A stretch of 64,000 nucleotides of DNA from Bacteroidales bacterium (GTDB lineage Bacteria; Bacteroidota; Bacteroidia; Bacteroidales; WCHB1-69), in assembly GCA_024400635.1 (NCBI GenBank), contig JAKSMI010000005.1:142585-206584 (forward strand). The letters are read 5' to 3'. The translations under genes and the position numbers were made by a program. The notes beneath the pieces were generated by a model, which had not been told where the DNA came from, searched no databases, and worked only from the letters and a program-made list of their open reading frames with translations. Of the stretch, positions 45,579 through 53,947 are shown piece after piece. How positions within the stretch are numbered: the first letter of the stretch is position 1; every line of letters starts with the position of its first letter.

Positions 45579-46998
45579 AAATGATTTCCAAGCGCTATTT
45601 CGGCGGCAGATTCCTTTTGTGCCAACGACAGGGCAAGACATTGCCATTTCAATGCTATCAGAATTCATAACGACGGATCAGCATCATCCTTTGTTTGTCT
45701 TGAAAGGCTATGCTGGCACTGGCAAAACCACTTTGATAAGTGCCTTGGTGCGTTCGATGAACCAGCTGAGGCAACGTACGGTTCTGCTTGCTCCCACGGG
45801 CAGAGCCGCCAAGGTTTTCTCTGTCTATTCCGGAAACAAAGCTTTCACCATCCACAAGCACATTTACCGTGTCAGGATGCAAGACGGGATACTACAATAC
45901 AGCCGCAAGGACAACAAACTCAACAACACCCTTTTCATTGTTGATGAAGTTTCCATGGTTTCCGAATCGCAACGGCTGGAAGGGTTTTCATCACGGAGTC
46001 TTCTTGACGATCTCATCGGTTTTGTTTTTGAAGGCGAGGGCAATAAACTGCTCTTCATCGGTGATGACGCCCAGTTGCCACCGGTTCATTCGGATGAAAG
46101 CCCTGCCCTACAAATCGACTATCTCCGAAATTCCTTCGATCTGTCTATACAGTCGTACCAACTGACCGATGTCGTTCGTCAAGCATTGGATTCTGGTATC
46201 TTATTTAATGCCAACAATTTGCGCACGAAAATCAAATCTTCAGATTATGATTTCCCTTTCTTCAAAAATGAAGATTTTCCAGATTTTGAGCGTATTTCCG
46301 GAGGTACACTCGAAGAAGAATTGAATTCTTTATACAGCAAATACGATTACGACGACATTGTCACCATTACGCGTTCCAATAAGCGGGCCTTCATGTTCAA
46401 CAGCGAAATCCGCAACCGCATTCTTTTCCGCGAGAACCAAATTGCCACCGGCGATTTCCTGATGGCTGTAAAGAACAATTACTATTGGGTGGATGAAAAA
46501 TCAGAAGTCGGCTTCATCGCCAATGGTGATATCATGGAAATACTTGCCATCAATAAGATACAAGAATTGTACGGATTTCATTTCGCTGACGTCACCGTCC
46601 GTTTGTGCGATTACCCACAATACCCCAACATCGATATCAAGATAATCCTAGAAAGTCTGGACTGCGAAGCGGCTGCCTTGTCCCAAGAAGACAACAATCG
46701 TTTGTACCAAGAAGTTTCTCTTGATTATCAAGAGATTGCAGATAAAAGATTGCGATATTTGAAAATCAAAAACGATCCGTTTTTAAATGCTGTTCAAGTT
46801 AAATTTTCCTATTCGCTAACATGTCATAAGACTCAGGGTGGCCAATGGAAAATCGTGATGATAGACCAGGGGTATCTTCCAGAAGATGGCGTAGATAGGG
46901 AATTTCTGCGGTGGCTTTACACAGCTGTCACCCGTGCCACAGAGAAAGTGTACCTCATCAATTTCAAGGATGAAATGTTTGAGAGCAGTGATCTGTGA
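45568..46998 (+). CDS. RecD-like ATP-dependent DNA helicase
   Basis: 476-aa SF1 helicase resembling RecD/AAA_30 proteins. Walker A GYAGTGKTT is at 47-55, followed by LAPTGRAAKVFS, IVDEVSMVS (Walker B), GDDAQLPPV, and the C-terminal UvrD_C_2 motif FSYSLTCHKTQGGQW and LYTAVTRATEKVYLI. Probably a 5'-3' helicase in DNA repair. The ATG at 45568, inside tamL, is preferred over an upstream TTG at 45556. The last codons (Ser-Asp-Leu-stop) lie inside the 13-base sequence that also ends repeat R6, so the repeat supplies the stop codon. Confidence 0.88.
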   Translation: MLSKNDFQALFRRQIPFVPTTGQDIAISMLSEFITTDQHHPLFVLKGYAGTGKTTLISALVRSMNQLRQRTVLLAPTGRAAKVFSVYSGNKAFTIHKHIYRVRMQDGILQYSRKDNKLNNTLFIVDEVSMVSESQRLEGFSSRSLLDDLIGFVFEGEGNKLLFIGDDAQLPPVHSDESPALQIDYLRNSFDLSIQSYQLTDVVRQALDSGILFNANNLRTKIKSSDYDFPFFKNEDFPDFERISGGTLEEELNSLYSKYDYDDIVTITRSNKRAFMFNSEIRNRILFRENQIATGDFLMAVKNNYYWVDEKSEVGFIANGDIMEILAINKIQELYGFHFADVTVRLCDYPQYPNIDIKIILESLDCEAAALSQEDNNRLYQEVSLDYQEIADKRLRYLKIKNDPFLNAVQVKFSYSLTCHKTQGGQWKIVMIDQGYLPEDGVDREFLRWLYTAVTRATEKVYLINFKDEMFESSDL

Positions 46999-47192
46999 GC
47001 TGTAAACTGGGAACCGTGAGATGTGAACTGGGAACATTAAATTGTTAATTATTGAATTATTCTGCCTGAAGGGCAGTATTTGAGTAACCGGGAACGAAGT
47101 CCTCGGACAAGAATGCTCTGGAGGAAACCTTTGCCTGAAAGGCAATACCATTAATAACCGGTCTCACCGACGAAGGAGGTGCTGCCGGCAAA
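46986..47192 (+). repeat. Modular palindromic repeat, copy R5
   Basis: Starts with CAGTGATCTGTGA (46986-46998), a TGTGAACTGG-type tract, and a 20-base segment (47031-47050) found inverted in R6; then A (47062-47076), B (47088-47106), A' (47131-47145) and C (47155-47192). Together with R6 it brackets the macro-like and small lipoprotein genes as inverted copies. Confidence 0.88.
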
Positions 47193-47228
47193 AGAACGAT
47201 TAAGCATTGCCAATAAAATAATCAAGTT

Positions 47229-47615
47229 TTACTGGTAACATTCTCTAAACGAACGTGGAAGCCAGACATTTTCGAGATCTTTGGCGCGTTCGAACAAAGG
47301 TGCGATTTCACTATCTTTGAAACCCGCTATGCCACAACCAATTCGAGTAACCAGGAAATTGAGTTCGGGATGGTCTTCGGCAAAGATAATGAATTCATCA
47401 ACGTAGGGTTGTATGCGGGCCACCCCGCCGTGCATTGTTGGGATGCCATAACTTTGACCTTGCAAACCGACACCTTGCCCCCAAACCGCACCGAACTTTT
47501 TATACGCGACTCTTGCTGCGCCTCCCCCATGGACGCCCGCCAGATTGCTGCCAAATACAAAAATTTCATTGGACGCCAAACTTTCAATATGGTCTGACGT
47601 AATACGTTCCATCAT
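47229..47615 (-). CDS. Macro-domain-like protein
   Basis: 128-aa protein with the pattern IFVFGSNLAGVHGGGAARVA...GLQGQSYGIPT and LVTRIGCGIAGF, as in a family of short proteins from bacteria and phages that look like minimal macro domains (ADP-ribose-type nucleotide binding). No enzymatic role is established. The first two codons are both Met. A perfect 7-bp hairpin CCTTAGA/TCTAAGG at 47647-47664 lies 32 bases upstream. The gene sits between inverted repeats R5 and R6. Confidence 0.65.
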   Translation of the reverse strand: MMERITSDHIESLASNEIFVFGSNLAGVHGGGAARVAYKKFGAVWGQGVGLQGQSYGIPTMHGGVARIQPYVDEFIIFAEDHPELNFLVTRIGCGIAGFKDSEIAPLFERAKDLENVWLPRSFRECYQ

Positions 47616-47646
47616 AAACGAATTTATTTATTGACAATACATCATC

Positions 47647-47664
47647 CTTAGACTTATCTAAGGA
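47647..47664. other. Hairpin between small lipoprotein and macro-like gene
   Basis: CCTTAGA (47647-47653) pairs with TCTAAGG (47658-47664) around a four-base loop. Lacking a clear T-run, it could be an operator or a processing/attenuation hairpin. Confidence 0.4.
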
Positions 47665-47700
47665 GCATCAAATAATAAAGTTTTTCCAAAAAAACTCCGA

Positions 47701-47940
47701 TTACATATGAGAGCATGAAAATTGAACTCCCACCATGGCCTGAGCGCCATATCTTGAGATAGCTCGTGACGATGCTTCTTCAACTTTTTCTTCACATTCT
47801 GAATTTGTCAAGCCTTCGAATGTATAAGTATCCAGGGATTTTCCATTAGAATCAGTTGCTGTGCAATAGCAATTTTTTTTACAAGAAGTAGCGCCAATCA
47901 AAAGGGCCGCAAAAGTCAAAAACAAAAAAAATTTCTTCAT
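47701..47940 (-). CDS. Small cysteine-containing lipoprotein
   Basis: 79 aa with a lipoprotein signal and lipobox ATSC (Cys20), then KKNCYCTATDSNGKSLDTYTF, an acidic helix with a further Cys, and a C-terminal FSCSHM. The extra cysteines could form disulfides in the periplasm or outside. Short lipoproteins of this layout are common in Bacteroidota; no function is known. It has its own promoter, and the macro-like gene lies downstream on the same strand. Confidence 0.7.
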   Translation of the reverse strand: MKKFFLFLTFAALLIGATSCKKNCYCTATDSNGKSLDTYTFEGLTNSECEEKVEEASSRAISRYGAQAMVGVQFSCSHM

Positions 47941-47997
47941 AATCTTGGGTATTATTTTATTTTGTTCTACGTTTTTCCATTCTTAATCTTTGAAGAG

Positions 47998-48005
47998 CAA
48001 AAATA
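47998..48005 (-). promoter_or_regulatory. Small lipoprotein promoter, -7 element
   Basis: Minus-strand TATTTTTG followed by C, 58 bases upstream of the lipoprotein start. Confidence 0.6.
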
Positions 48006-48056
48006 CTAAAAAATTTGTTTGCTTACTATTTTTGGCGGTATGATTTTTTTTAGAGG

Positions 48057-48229
48057 AAACCGGTTACTTGTGGTGGTGCCTTTCAGACAACAGATTACCA
48101 CAATGCCTCGAACACCAAGAACTCCGTCCCCTGCTACTTAAATACTGCCCTTCAGGCAGAACAATTCAACAATTAAACAATTAACAATTTAATGTTCCCA
48201 GTTTCCAGTTCACAGTTCACAGATCACTG
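48057..48229 (-). repeat. Modular palindromic repeat, copy R6 (reverse orientation)
   Basis: Reversed relative to R5: partial C (AACCGGTTAC, 48058-48067), degenerate A' (48074-48091), B (48113-48137), A CTGCCCTTCAGGCAG (48145-48159), then a TTGTTTA/TGTGAACTG-type tract. Bases 48179-48198 and 48217-48229 are exact reverse complements of 47031-47050 and 46986-46998 in R5. The 47941-48273 gap contains only this repeat and the lipoprotein promoter. Confidence 0.88.
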
Positions 48230-48273
48230 CTTCACAAGCAAATTTCATAACAAATCGAGATGCACAAAATTGA

Positions 48274-49248
48274 TTAGCAAAGCAGTTCCAAAAACTCTTC
48301 CGCGGTGATTCCTGAAATATAATCATTGATGGAAATTGAATTCAAACGTTCACGAAGGATTTCTTCGCGATGCTGGGAGCCCATCAAAAGCTGTTCAAGA
48401 CCAGCAATATCGGTTTTTGAAAAGAAATCTCCGAAAACATGGCATTCTGTGATTTGAGAATGTTCAATAACAAGGAAAACTTCAACCAAGCCAGCGGAAG
48501 TCTTCGCCATTTTGTGGAATGTATAACGCGGCGACTGTCCGAAATTCCATTCCCATTTCGAGTATTTATTGTCCGTCAGCTGCTGGATTTGCGCCAGGTC
48601 TTGTTCGCTAAAATGATAGTCACAAGCATCAGGATGGGTTGCTCGGACGTGTTCCATCACCCGATGGGCGAAATCCGTCACCGTCATGCTCTTGTCTGGC
48701 AAATGCTCGCTGATATTAGTCACGCGTTTACGAATGGATTTTACAGCCTTATCCTGAAATTTCAAGGGATTGACATTCAAAGCCTGAGTCATATCCGTCA
48801 TCAAGGCATCGAAAAGCAAAGTGCCATGATGCAACATCCGTCCCTTATGAACACATTGAGCATTTCCTGAAAATTTCAGTCCATTGATAGCCAAATCATT
48901 ACGACCTTCAAAACGAGCATCAACGCCCATATTTTGCAAAACCTCCAAAATTGGTTTCGTAAAGCTGCGGAAATCACCTTGGCTGTTGCTTTCAATGAAA
49001 GTAAAGTTCAGGTTCCCAAGATCGTGGAAGACCGCCCCCCCACCCGTTTGGCGACGCACCACCTTAATGCCTTTTTCCTTCACATAATCCAAATTGATTT
49101 CAGCCAAGGAGTTTTGGAATTTACCCACAATCACCGACGGTTCGTTACGCCACAGCATGAAAATATTTTCATCGAAATTATCCAGCAAATATTCTTCCGT
49201 AGCTAAATTGAAATACGGTTCAGTAAGGGGATTATCAATCAGGTACAT
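48274..49248 (-). CDS. lplA: Lipoate--protein ligase
   Basis: 324-aa LplA-type enzyme that attaches lipoate to E2 and glycine-cleavage H proteins. The biotin/lipoyl ligase domain shows RRQTGGGAVFHDLGNLNF, KFSGNAQ and HHGTLLFD with the expected Lys and Gly loop; the C-terminal accessory domain (about 245-324) is present. It is 12 bases after queA and ends the dsrC-membrane subunit-queA-lplA run. Confidence 0.93.
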   Translation of the reverse strand: MYLIDNPLTEPYFNLATEEYLLDNFDENIFMLWRNEPSVIVGKFQNSLAEINLDYVKEKGIKVVRRQTGGGAVFHDLGNLNFTFIESNSQGDFRSFTKPILEVLQNMGVDARFEGRNDLAINGLKFSGNAQCVHKGRMLHHGTLLFDALMTDMTQALNVNPLKFQDKAVKSIRKRVTNISEHLPDKSMTVTDFAHRVMEHVRATHPDACDYHFSEQDLAQIQQLTDNKYSKWEWNFGQSPRYTFHKMAKTSAGLVEVFLVIEHSQITECHVFGDFFSKTDIAGLEQLLMGSQHREEILRERLNSISINDYISGITAEEFLELLC

Positions 49249-49260
49249 TAAAATAAAATT

Positions 49261-50475
49261 TTAGAGATAAAGATTTGAGTCACCATAACTTAAGAAGCGG
49301 TATTCATGGTCTAAAGCATGCTTGTAAACCTCGTGCCAGTGTTCGCCGAGGAACGACGAAATGAGCAATAGCAATGTACTTTTCGGCTGGTGGAAATTCG
49401 TAATGATTGCTTTCGTCAATTTGCGTTCGTAATGCGGCGTTATCATCAGGGAAGTATCGGCGATACGACTATCACAAGCTTCCGCCTCCAATGCTTTTTT
49501 CAAACTCGAAAGGGATTGTTCAGCTGTAACTTTCTGCAATGCTTCATCTTCATAAATCTCCCATTGGGCGACGGACCACGGATTGGGGCGTTTGAGGAAC
49601 AATTTCGCACCGATAATAAACATGGATTCAAGCGTTCGGGCGACCGTCGTTCCAACGGCTACAATCTTCTTATCGGGACTATTTAGAATACTATCTAATA
49701 ATGATTTATAAATAACAATTTGTTCTTTATGCATATAATGTTCGCCTATACATTCGCAAGAAACGGGCTTAAAAGTACCCGCACCGACGTGCAAAGTTAC
49801 GTAATCGGTAGCGATGCCTTTTTGATTAAGGGCGGCGATGACATCATTGGAAAAGTGCAAACCGGCAGTCGGAGCAGCCACAGAGCCATCATAGCGGGCA
49901 TAAATCGTCTGATAGCGTTGTTCGTCCTCTTTTTCGGCAGCGCGTTTGATGTAGGGAGGCAAGGGCATTTTGCCGTACTGCTCCACCCAGTCTCCGAAAG
50001 TCACAGTATCGTCGTCCCATCGGAAAGTGACTTCAAAACTGTCGCCTTGCATTTCGCTTCTGGACGCGGTGACAGTCATTGACTTGTCGGGGAAATCGAC
50101 CACGAAGGAAATGTCATCTTTCCACCGTTTCACGTTGCCAATCAAGCATTTCCATGCGGCACGGCGAGTCAGCAGAAATGCTTCGCCGACTACTGGTGTT
50201 GTCTGCGCTGGTTCCAAACAGAAAATTTCGATGGCGGCACCATTGGCGTTATGCACCAGCAAACGGGCATGAATCACTTTGGAGTCATTGAAAATCAGTC
50301 GATAAGAAGAATCCAAATAATCAGGAAGGTCCGAGAAGCAGGCATCAGTGATCCGACCGTCTTTATAGACCAGCAGTTTTGATTTATCACGCTGATTTAC
50401 AGGATAATATGCAATCCTTTCTTTCGGAAGTTCATAATCAAAATCAGAGATGTGAATATTTTTTTCAGCAATCAT
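49261..50475 (-). CDS. queA: S-adenosylmethionine:tRNA ribosyltransferase-isomerase
   Basis: 404 aa. QueA transfers and isomerises the ribose of SAM onto preQ1 in tRNA to make epoxyqueuosine. Visible motifs include LIFNDSKVIHARL, PLPPYIKR, YQTIYARYDGSVAAPTAGLHF and LHVGAGTFKPV. It is longer than the 340-350 aa E. coli type, in line with a longer version seen in Bacteroidota. The start at 50475 (MIAEKNIHI) is chosen because it lies two bases after the upstream gene's stop; an in-frame ATG at 50499 lies inside that gene. Confidence 0.93.
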   Translation of the reverse strand: MIAEKNIHISDFDYELPKERIAYYPVNQRDKSKLLVYKDGRITDACFSDLPDYLDSSYRLIFNDSKVIHARLLVHNANGAAIEIFCLEPAQTTPVVGEAFLLTRRAAWKCLIGNVKRWKDDISFVVDFPDKSMTVTASRSEMQGDSFEVTFRWDDDTVTFGDWVEQYGKMPLPPYIKRAAEKEDEQRYQTIYARYDGSVAAPTAGLHFSNDVIAALNQKGIATDYVTLHVGAGTFKPVSCECIGEHYMHKEQIVIYKSLLDSILNSPDKKIVAVGTTVARTLESMFIIGAKLFLKRPNPWSVAQWEIYEDEALQKVTAEQSLSSLKKALEAEACDSRIADTSLMITPHYERKLTKAIITNFHQPKSTLLLLISSFLGEHWHEVYKHALDHEYRFLSYGDSNLYL

Positions 50476-50477
50476 GT

Positions 50478-51122
50478 CTATTTTCCTTTCGGTGGCCACA
50501 CGTTACGCCAACCGTAGAAAAAGCCGAGGTGATAACGTGCGGAAAAATAGTAAAGCAGATGTTTGAGCTTACCCAACGGCATGTATAGAAACAACACGGC
50601 CGCAAACACATAATACATATTAATCATTATTGTACATGCGGGCATCAACAAATACAAGCACGTGGCAATCTGAAACAATGTCGTAAAGGCATTGGAGAGA
50701 TAATCATCTGGATTTGTAAAATACTTCAAATTCTTGTTTACCAACCGTTTAACAAACAAACAAATGCCGCAAACCGCTGTTACTGCCAGCAAAGCGGGAA
50801 TGAGATAATGAATACCAGCATCCTGGATCAGCCACTGGTTAAAGAATTTGAAAAACGAAAGGATAAATATCAAGAAACTTGAAAAGGTGCCGATATGAAA
50901 CAACATGCCCAGCGCGTAGGATGGGAGATGTAAATAAGCGGATTCCTTATTTTGCGGCATCATGGCACGGACATTAGAATACGCGACACCTCTTGCCACG
51001 CTACCGCTTTTTTCAGAATAGTCATTGGGTTTTCCCAAATGAATAATTCGAAGAAAATGGGCCAGCAACAAAACGAAACAGATTGCCAAGGCAAGCAAGG
51101 CAACAATTTGCGTAATCATCAT
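50478..51122 (-). CDS. NarI/DsrM/TmcC-like membrane cytochrome subunit
   Basis: 214 aa with about five transmembrane helices (about 5-27, 70-92, 105-125, 145-165, 167-187). The segments LFHIGTFSSFLIF and KRLVNKNLKYFTNPDDYLSNAF match the pattern of respiratory nitrate reductase gamma and DsrM/TmcC-type subunits, where His residues in these helices bind heme b and the NPDDY-type turn follows. It would pass electrons between menaquinol and a cytoplasmic partner. It lies 19 bases after dsrC. The HdrD-like Fe-S subunit (DsrK/TmcB) that normally accompanies such proteins is not in the window. Confidence 0.7.
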   Translation of the reverse strand: MMITQIVALLALAICFVLLLAHFLRIIHLGKPNDYSEKSGSVARGVAYSNVRAMMPQNKESAYLHLPSYALGMLFHIGTFSSFLIFILSFFKFFNQWLIQDAGIHYLIPALLAVTAVCGICLFVKRLVNKNLKYFTNPDDYLSNAFTTLFQIATCLYLLMPACTIMINMYYVFAAVLFLYMPLGKLKHLLYYFSARYHLGFFYGWRNVWPPKGK

Positions 51123-51141
51123 GATTTCAACAATTTAAATA

Positions 51142-51459
51142 CTAAACGCAACCATCGGGTTTGGGAAGTCCAGCCACACGGCAAGCGCCACGAGCGGGCC
51201 CCAATGGAAATAATTCGTAAATATCTTTCAACTTGAGACCTGTTTCCTTACAAATGGTTCTGACCATGGGAGCGAGACCTTTTTCTTCAAAATTACTGCG
51301 GATGATGCGCACCACCTTCCAATGGTTCTCGGTCATCACTTCGATACCATCAATTTTAGCAATGGCGGATGCCAATTCATCATTCCACTGGGAAGGATCT
51401 ACCATGAAGCCATCACCATCGAGTTCGATTTTCTGATTTCCAATTTCAATTTCTGCCAT
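51142..51459 (-). CDS. dsrC: DsrC/TusE-family sulfur carrier with both redox cysteines
   Basis: 105 aa. The C-terminal arm GPARGACRVAGLPKPDGC(V) holds both conserved cysteines, C93 and C104, ten residues apart as in true DsrC of sulfate reducers and sulfur oxidisers; TusE proteins for tRNA thiolation keep only the last one. The core APMVRTICKETGLKLKDIYELFP is also family-typical. The protein carries sulfur as a persulfide/trisulfide and interacts with heterodisulfide-reductase-like membrane complexes. The next gene encodes a DsrM/TmcC-like membrane subunit. No dsrAB is seen in the window. Confidence 0.9.
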   Translation of the reverse strand: MAEIEIGNQKIELDGDGFMVDPSQWNDELASAIAKIDGIEVMTENHWKVVRIIRSNFEEKGLAPMVRTICKETGLKLKDIYELFPLGPARGACRVAGLPKPDGCV

Positions 51460-51484
51460 AAAAATCCATATTTAAATGAAAGTG

Positions 51485-51492
51485 CAAAGTTA
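51485..51492 (-). promoter_or_regulatory. dsrC operon promoter, -7 element
   Basis: Minus-strand TAACTTTG followed by CA, 26 bases before the dsrC start. It should drive dsrC, the membrane subunit, queA and lplA. Confidence 0.7.
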
Positions 51493-51641
51493 CAAATTTT
51501 TCATGAATTATTGACGAATAGGGATCCTTGGGCAATTATTTGATAATTAACAAATTAAAAAAACAAGAAATTAAGATAAAAAAAATAACAAGGATAATTT
51601 TCAGTCCTTGACTCACAACGCTCAGTTTAAAAAAAATTCCG

Positions 51642-51649
51642 TAATTTTG
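51642..51649 (+). promoter_or_regulatory. abcF promoter, -7 element
   Basis: TAATTTTG followed by C; the ATG at 51657 is only seven bases past the element, so the transcript would have almost no leader. Confidence 0.55.
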
Positions 51650-51656
51650 CGGCGTT

Positions 51657-53573
51657 ATGATACAGTTAAACAAATTATCGGTAAACTTTACCGGCGACTA
51701 CCTATTCAAAGACATTTCGTTTGTTGCGGGCGACCGCGACCGCATTGGTCTTGTTGGCAAAAATGGAGCCGGCAAGTCCACCCTACTCAAAATCATCCAC
51801 AAAGAACTCGAGCCCGAATCGGGAACCATAGTCATCACAGCGGGACACAAAACCGGCTATCTTCCGCAGGAGATTCTGGGCAACTACGACAAAACCGTAT
51901 GGGAAGAAACGATGGCCTGCTTTGTCGAGCCACGCCGTCTGGAGAAGAGAATCAAGGAAATCAACAATCTGCTCTCTGACAGAACTGATTATGAGTCGGC
52001 AGAATATATAAACCTCGCTCAACAATTATCTGACGCCACCGACCGTTTTCATCATTTAGGTGGAGCCACCATGGAAGGTGATGCCGAAAAAGTTCTCTTG
52101 GGCCTGGGATTCCAAAGCAGCGACTTTCAGCGCCCAATGGCGGAATTCAGCAACGGCTGGCAAATGCGCGTCAACCTGGCCAAAATCCTGCTTCAAAAGC
52201 CGGAAATCATCCTCCTCGACGAGCCCACCAACCACCTGGACATCGAATCCATCCAATGGCTTGAAGATTATCTGGCCAATTATCCCGGCTGTCTGATATT
52301 GGTTTCTCACGACCGCGCCTTCCTTGACCACGTCACCAACCGCACTGTCGAAATTACTTTCGGCAGTCTGCAGGATTACAAATGCAGCTATTCACAATAT
52401 GTGGAGCAACGACTTGAGCGCATTGAATCCCAGCAAAACGCTTACGAAAACCAGCAAAAGGAAATTGCCCAGATCGAGCGTTTTATTGAAAGATTCAGGT
52501 ACAAAGCCACCAAAGCGAAACAGGTACAGAGCCGTATCAAGTTACTCGACAAAATGGATATCATTGAGGTGGAGAGCATTGACCATTCGTCCATAGCCTT
52601 CAAATTTCCGCCGGCGCCACACTCGGGGCGTGTCACCGTGGAAACCGAAAAACTCAATCTCGGATACGATAATTTAAAAGTATTGCAAGATATTGATTTT
52701 CATTTGGAAAGGGGTGAAAAAGTAGCATTTGTCGGTCGTAACGGAGAAGGAAAATCCACAATGGTCAAAGCTATTGTTGGCGAATTGCCGCCACAAGGCG
52801 GGAAACTGCAGCTGGGCCACGAAGTCGTCATCGGCTATTACGCCCAAAACCAGGCCCAACTTCTCAACCCCAACAAAAGCGTTTTCGAAACCATCGACGA
52901 CATCGCCGTGGGCGACATCAGGCCTAAGATCCGCACCATCCTCGGCAGTTTCCTATTCTCCACCGAAGACTGCGAAAAGAAAGTGCGCGTGCTCTCTGGC
53001 GGAGAAAAATCCAGACTAGCCCTGGCAAAACTGCTTCTATCCCCATTCAACCTGCTCATCCTCGACGAACCCACGAACCACCTTGACATGCAGTCTAAAG
53101 ACGTCCTGAAAAACGCCTTGCTGCAATACGAGGGAAGTATGATTTTGGTATCGCACGACCGAGATTTCCTGCAAGGACTCAGCACTAAGGTTTTCGAATT
53201 CAAGAATCATCACATCAAAACCTACCTTGGTGATGTTTACGACTTCCTGGAAAAGAAAAAACTCGATTCGCTGCAGGAACTTGAACGCAAAAACCAAAAT
53301 ATCATATCCGCCAAAGGCGAGAGCGAAAACAAAATTTCCTGGGAAAAGAAAAAGGAACTCGAAGCTGCCAAACGCAAGCAAAAGAACAAATTGGCTAAAA
53401 TCGAAGCTGAAATCGCTGATTTACAAAACCAATTGCAGGAAATTGAAGTCAAAATCTCCAACCCCGACGAATATCAAGCCGAAATCAATTCCGGAGAACT
53501 ATACACACAATACAACGACATTAAAACCAAGATTGAAGAAAAGGAAATGGAATGGCTGGAATTGAGCGAATAA
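51657..53573 (+). CDS. ABC-F family ATPase
   Basis: 638-aa soluble protein with two ABC domains and no membrane segments. Walker A motifs are GLVGKNGAGKST (31-42) and AFVGRNGEGKST; signatures are FSNGWQMRVNLAK (degenerate) and LSGGEKSRLALAK; both Walker B/D-loop motifs read LLDEPTNHLD or ILDEPTNHLD. The C-terminus (about 545-635) is a Lys/Glu-rich coiled coil as in Uup-type members. ABC-F proteins act on the ribosome in translation control or antibiotic protection; which applies here is unknown. rbfA follows after 37 bases. Confidence 0.93.
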   Translation: MIQLNKLSVNFTGDYLFKDISFVAGDRDRIGLVGKNGAGKSTLLKIIHKELEPESGTIVITAGHKTGYLPQEILGNYDKTVWEETMACFVEPRRLEKRIKEINNLLSDRTDYESAEYINLAQQLSDATDRFHHLGGATMEGDAEKVLLGLGFQSSDFQRPMAEFSNGWQMRVNLAKILLQKPEIILLDEPTNHLDIESIQWLEDYLANYPGCLILVSHDRAFLDHVTNRTVEITFGSLQDYKCSYSQYVEQRLERIESQQNAYENQQKEIAQIERFIERFRYKATKAKQVQSRIKLLDKMDIIEVESIDHSSIAFKFPPAPHSGRVTVETEKLNLGYDNLKVLQDIDFHLERGEKVAFVGRNGEGKSTMVKAIVGELPPQGGKLQLGHEVVIGYYAQNQAQLLNPNKSVFETIDDIAVGDIRPKIRTILGSFLFSTEDCEKKVRVLSGGEKSRLALAKLLLSPFNLLILDEPTNHLDMQSKDVLKNALLQYEGSMILVSHDRDFLQGLSTKVFEFKNHHIKTYLGDVYDFLEKKKLDSLQELERKNQNIISAKGESENKISWEKKKELEAAKRKQKNKLAKIEAEIADLQNQLQEIEVKISNPDEYQAEINSGELYTQYNDIKTKIEEKEMEWLELSE

Positions 53574-53610
53574 TCTAACAATAAAATTTCACCTTACAAA
53601 TATCACGTCA

Positions 53611-53946
53611 ATGGACTCGACAAGACAACAAAAAATAGGAAAACTCATACAGAAAGAATTGGCAGACATCTTTTTGCAAGACGGCATCCCCGTTTATGAC
53701 TGCATGATAACCGTCACGAAAACCAACGTCACCAGAGACTTGTCTCTGGCACGGAGCTACATCTCCATTTTCAATGCCGAAGACAATGAAAAGGTGCTAA
53801 AAGCGGTAAAAAGCAACATCAAGGACATTCGCTTCCGCCTGGGACAAAAAGTGAAGAACCAACTGCGCGTCATTCCGCAGTTGGACTTTTTCATCGACGA
53901 CTCGTTAGATTACATCGAAAACATTGAAAATCTCCTGAAACAGTAA
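53611..53946 (+). CDS. rbfA: Ribosome-binding factor A
   Basis: 111-aa KH-fold protein that matures the 5' end of 16S rRNA in the 30S subunit. It shows the RQQKIGKLIQKELADIF N-terminus, VTRDLSLARSYISIF and FRLGQKVKNQLRVIPQLDFFIDDSLDY. It begins a run (rbfA, FtsX-type permease, porZ, recO) with gaps of 1-8 bases. Confidence 0.95.
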   Translation: MDSTRQQKIGKLIQKELADIFLQDGIPVYDCMITVTKTNVTRDLSLARSYISIFNAEDNEKVLKAVKSNIKDIRFRLGQKVKNQLRVIPQLDFFIDDSLDYIENIENLLKQ

Positions 53947-53947
53947 C

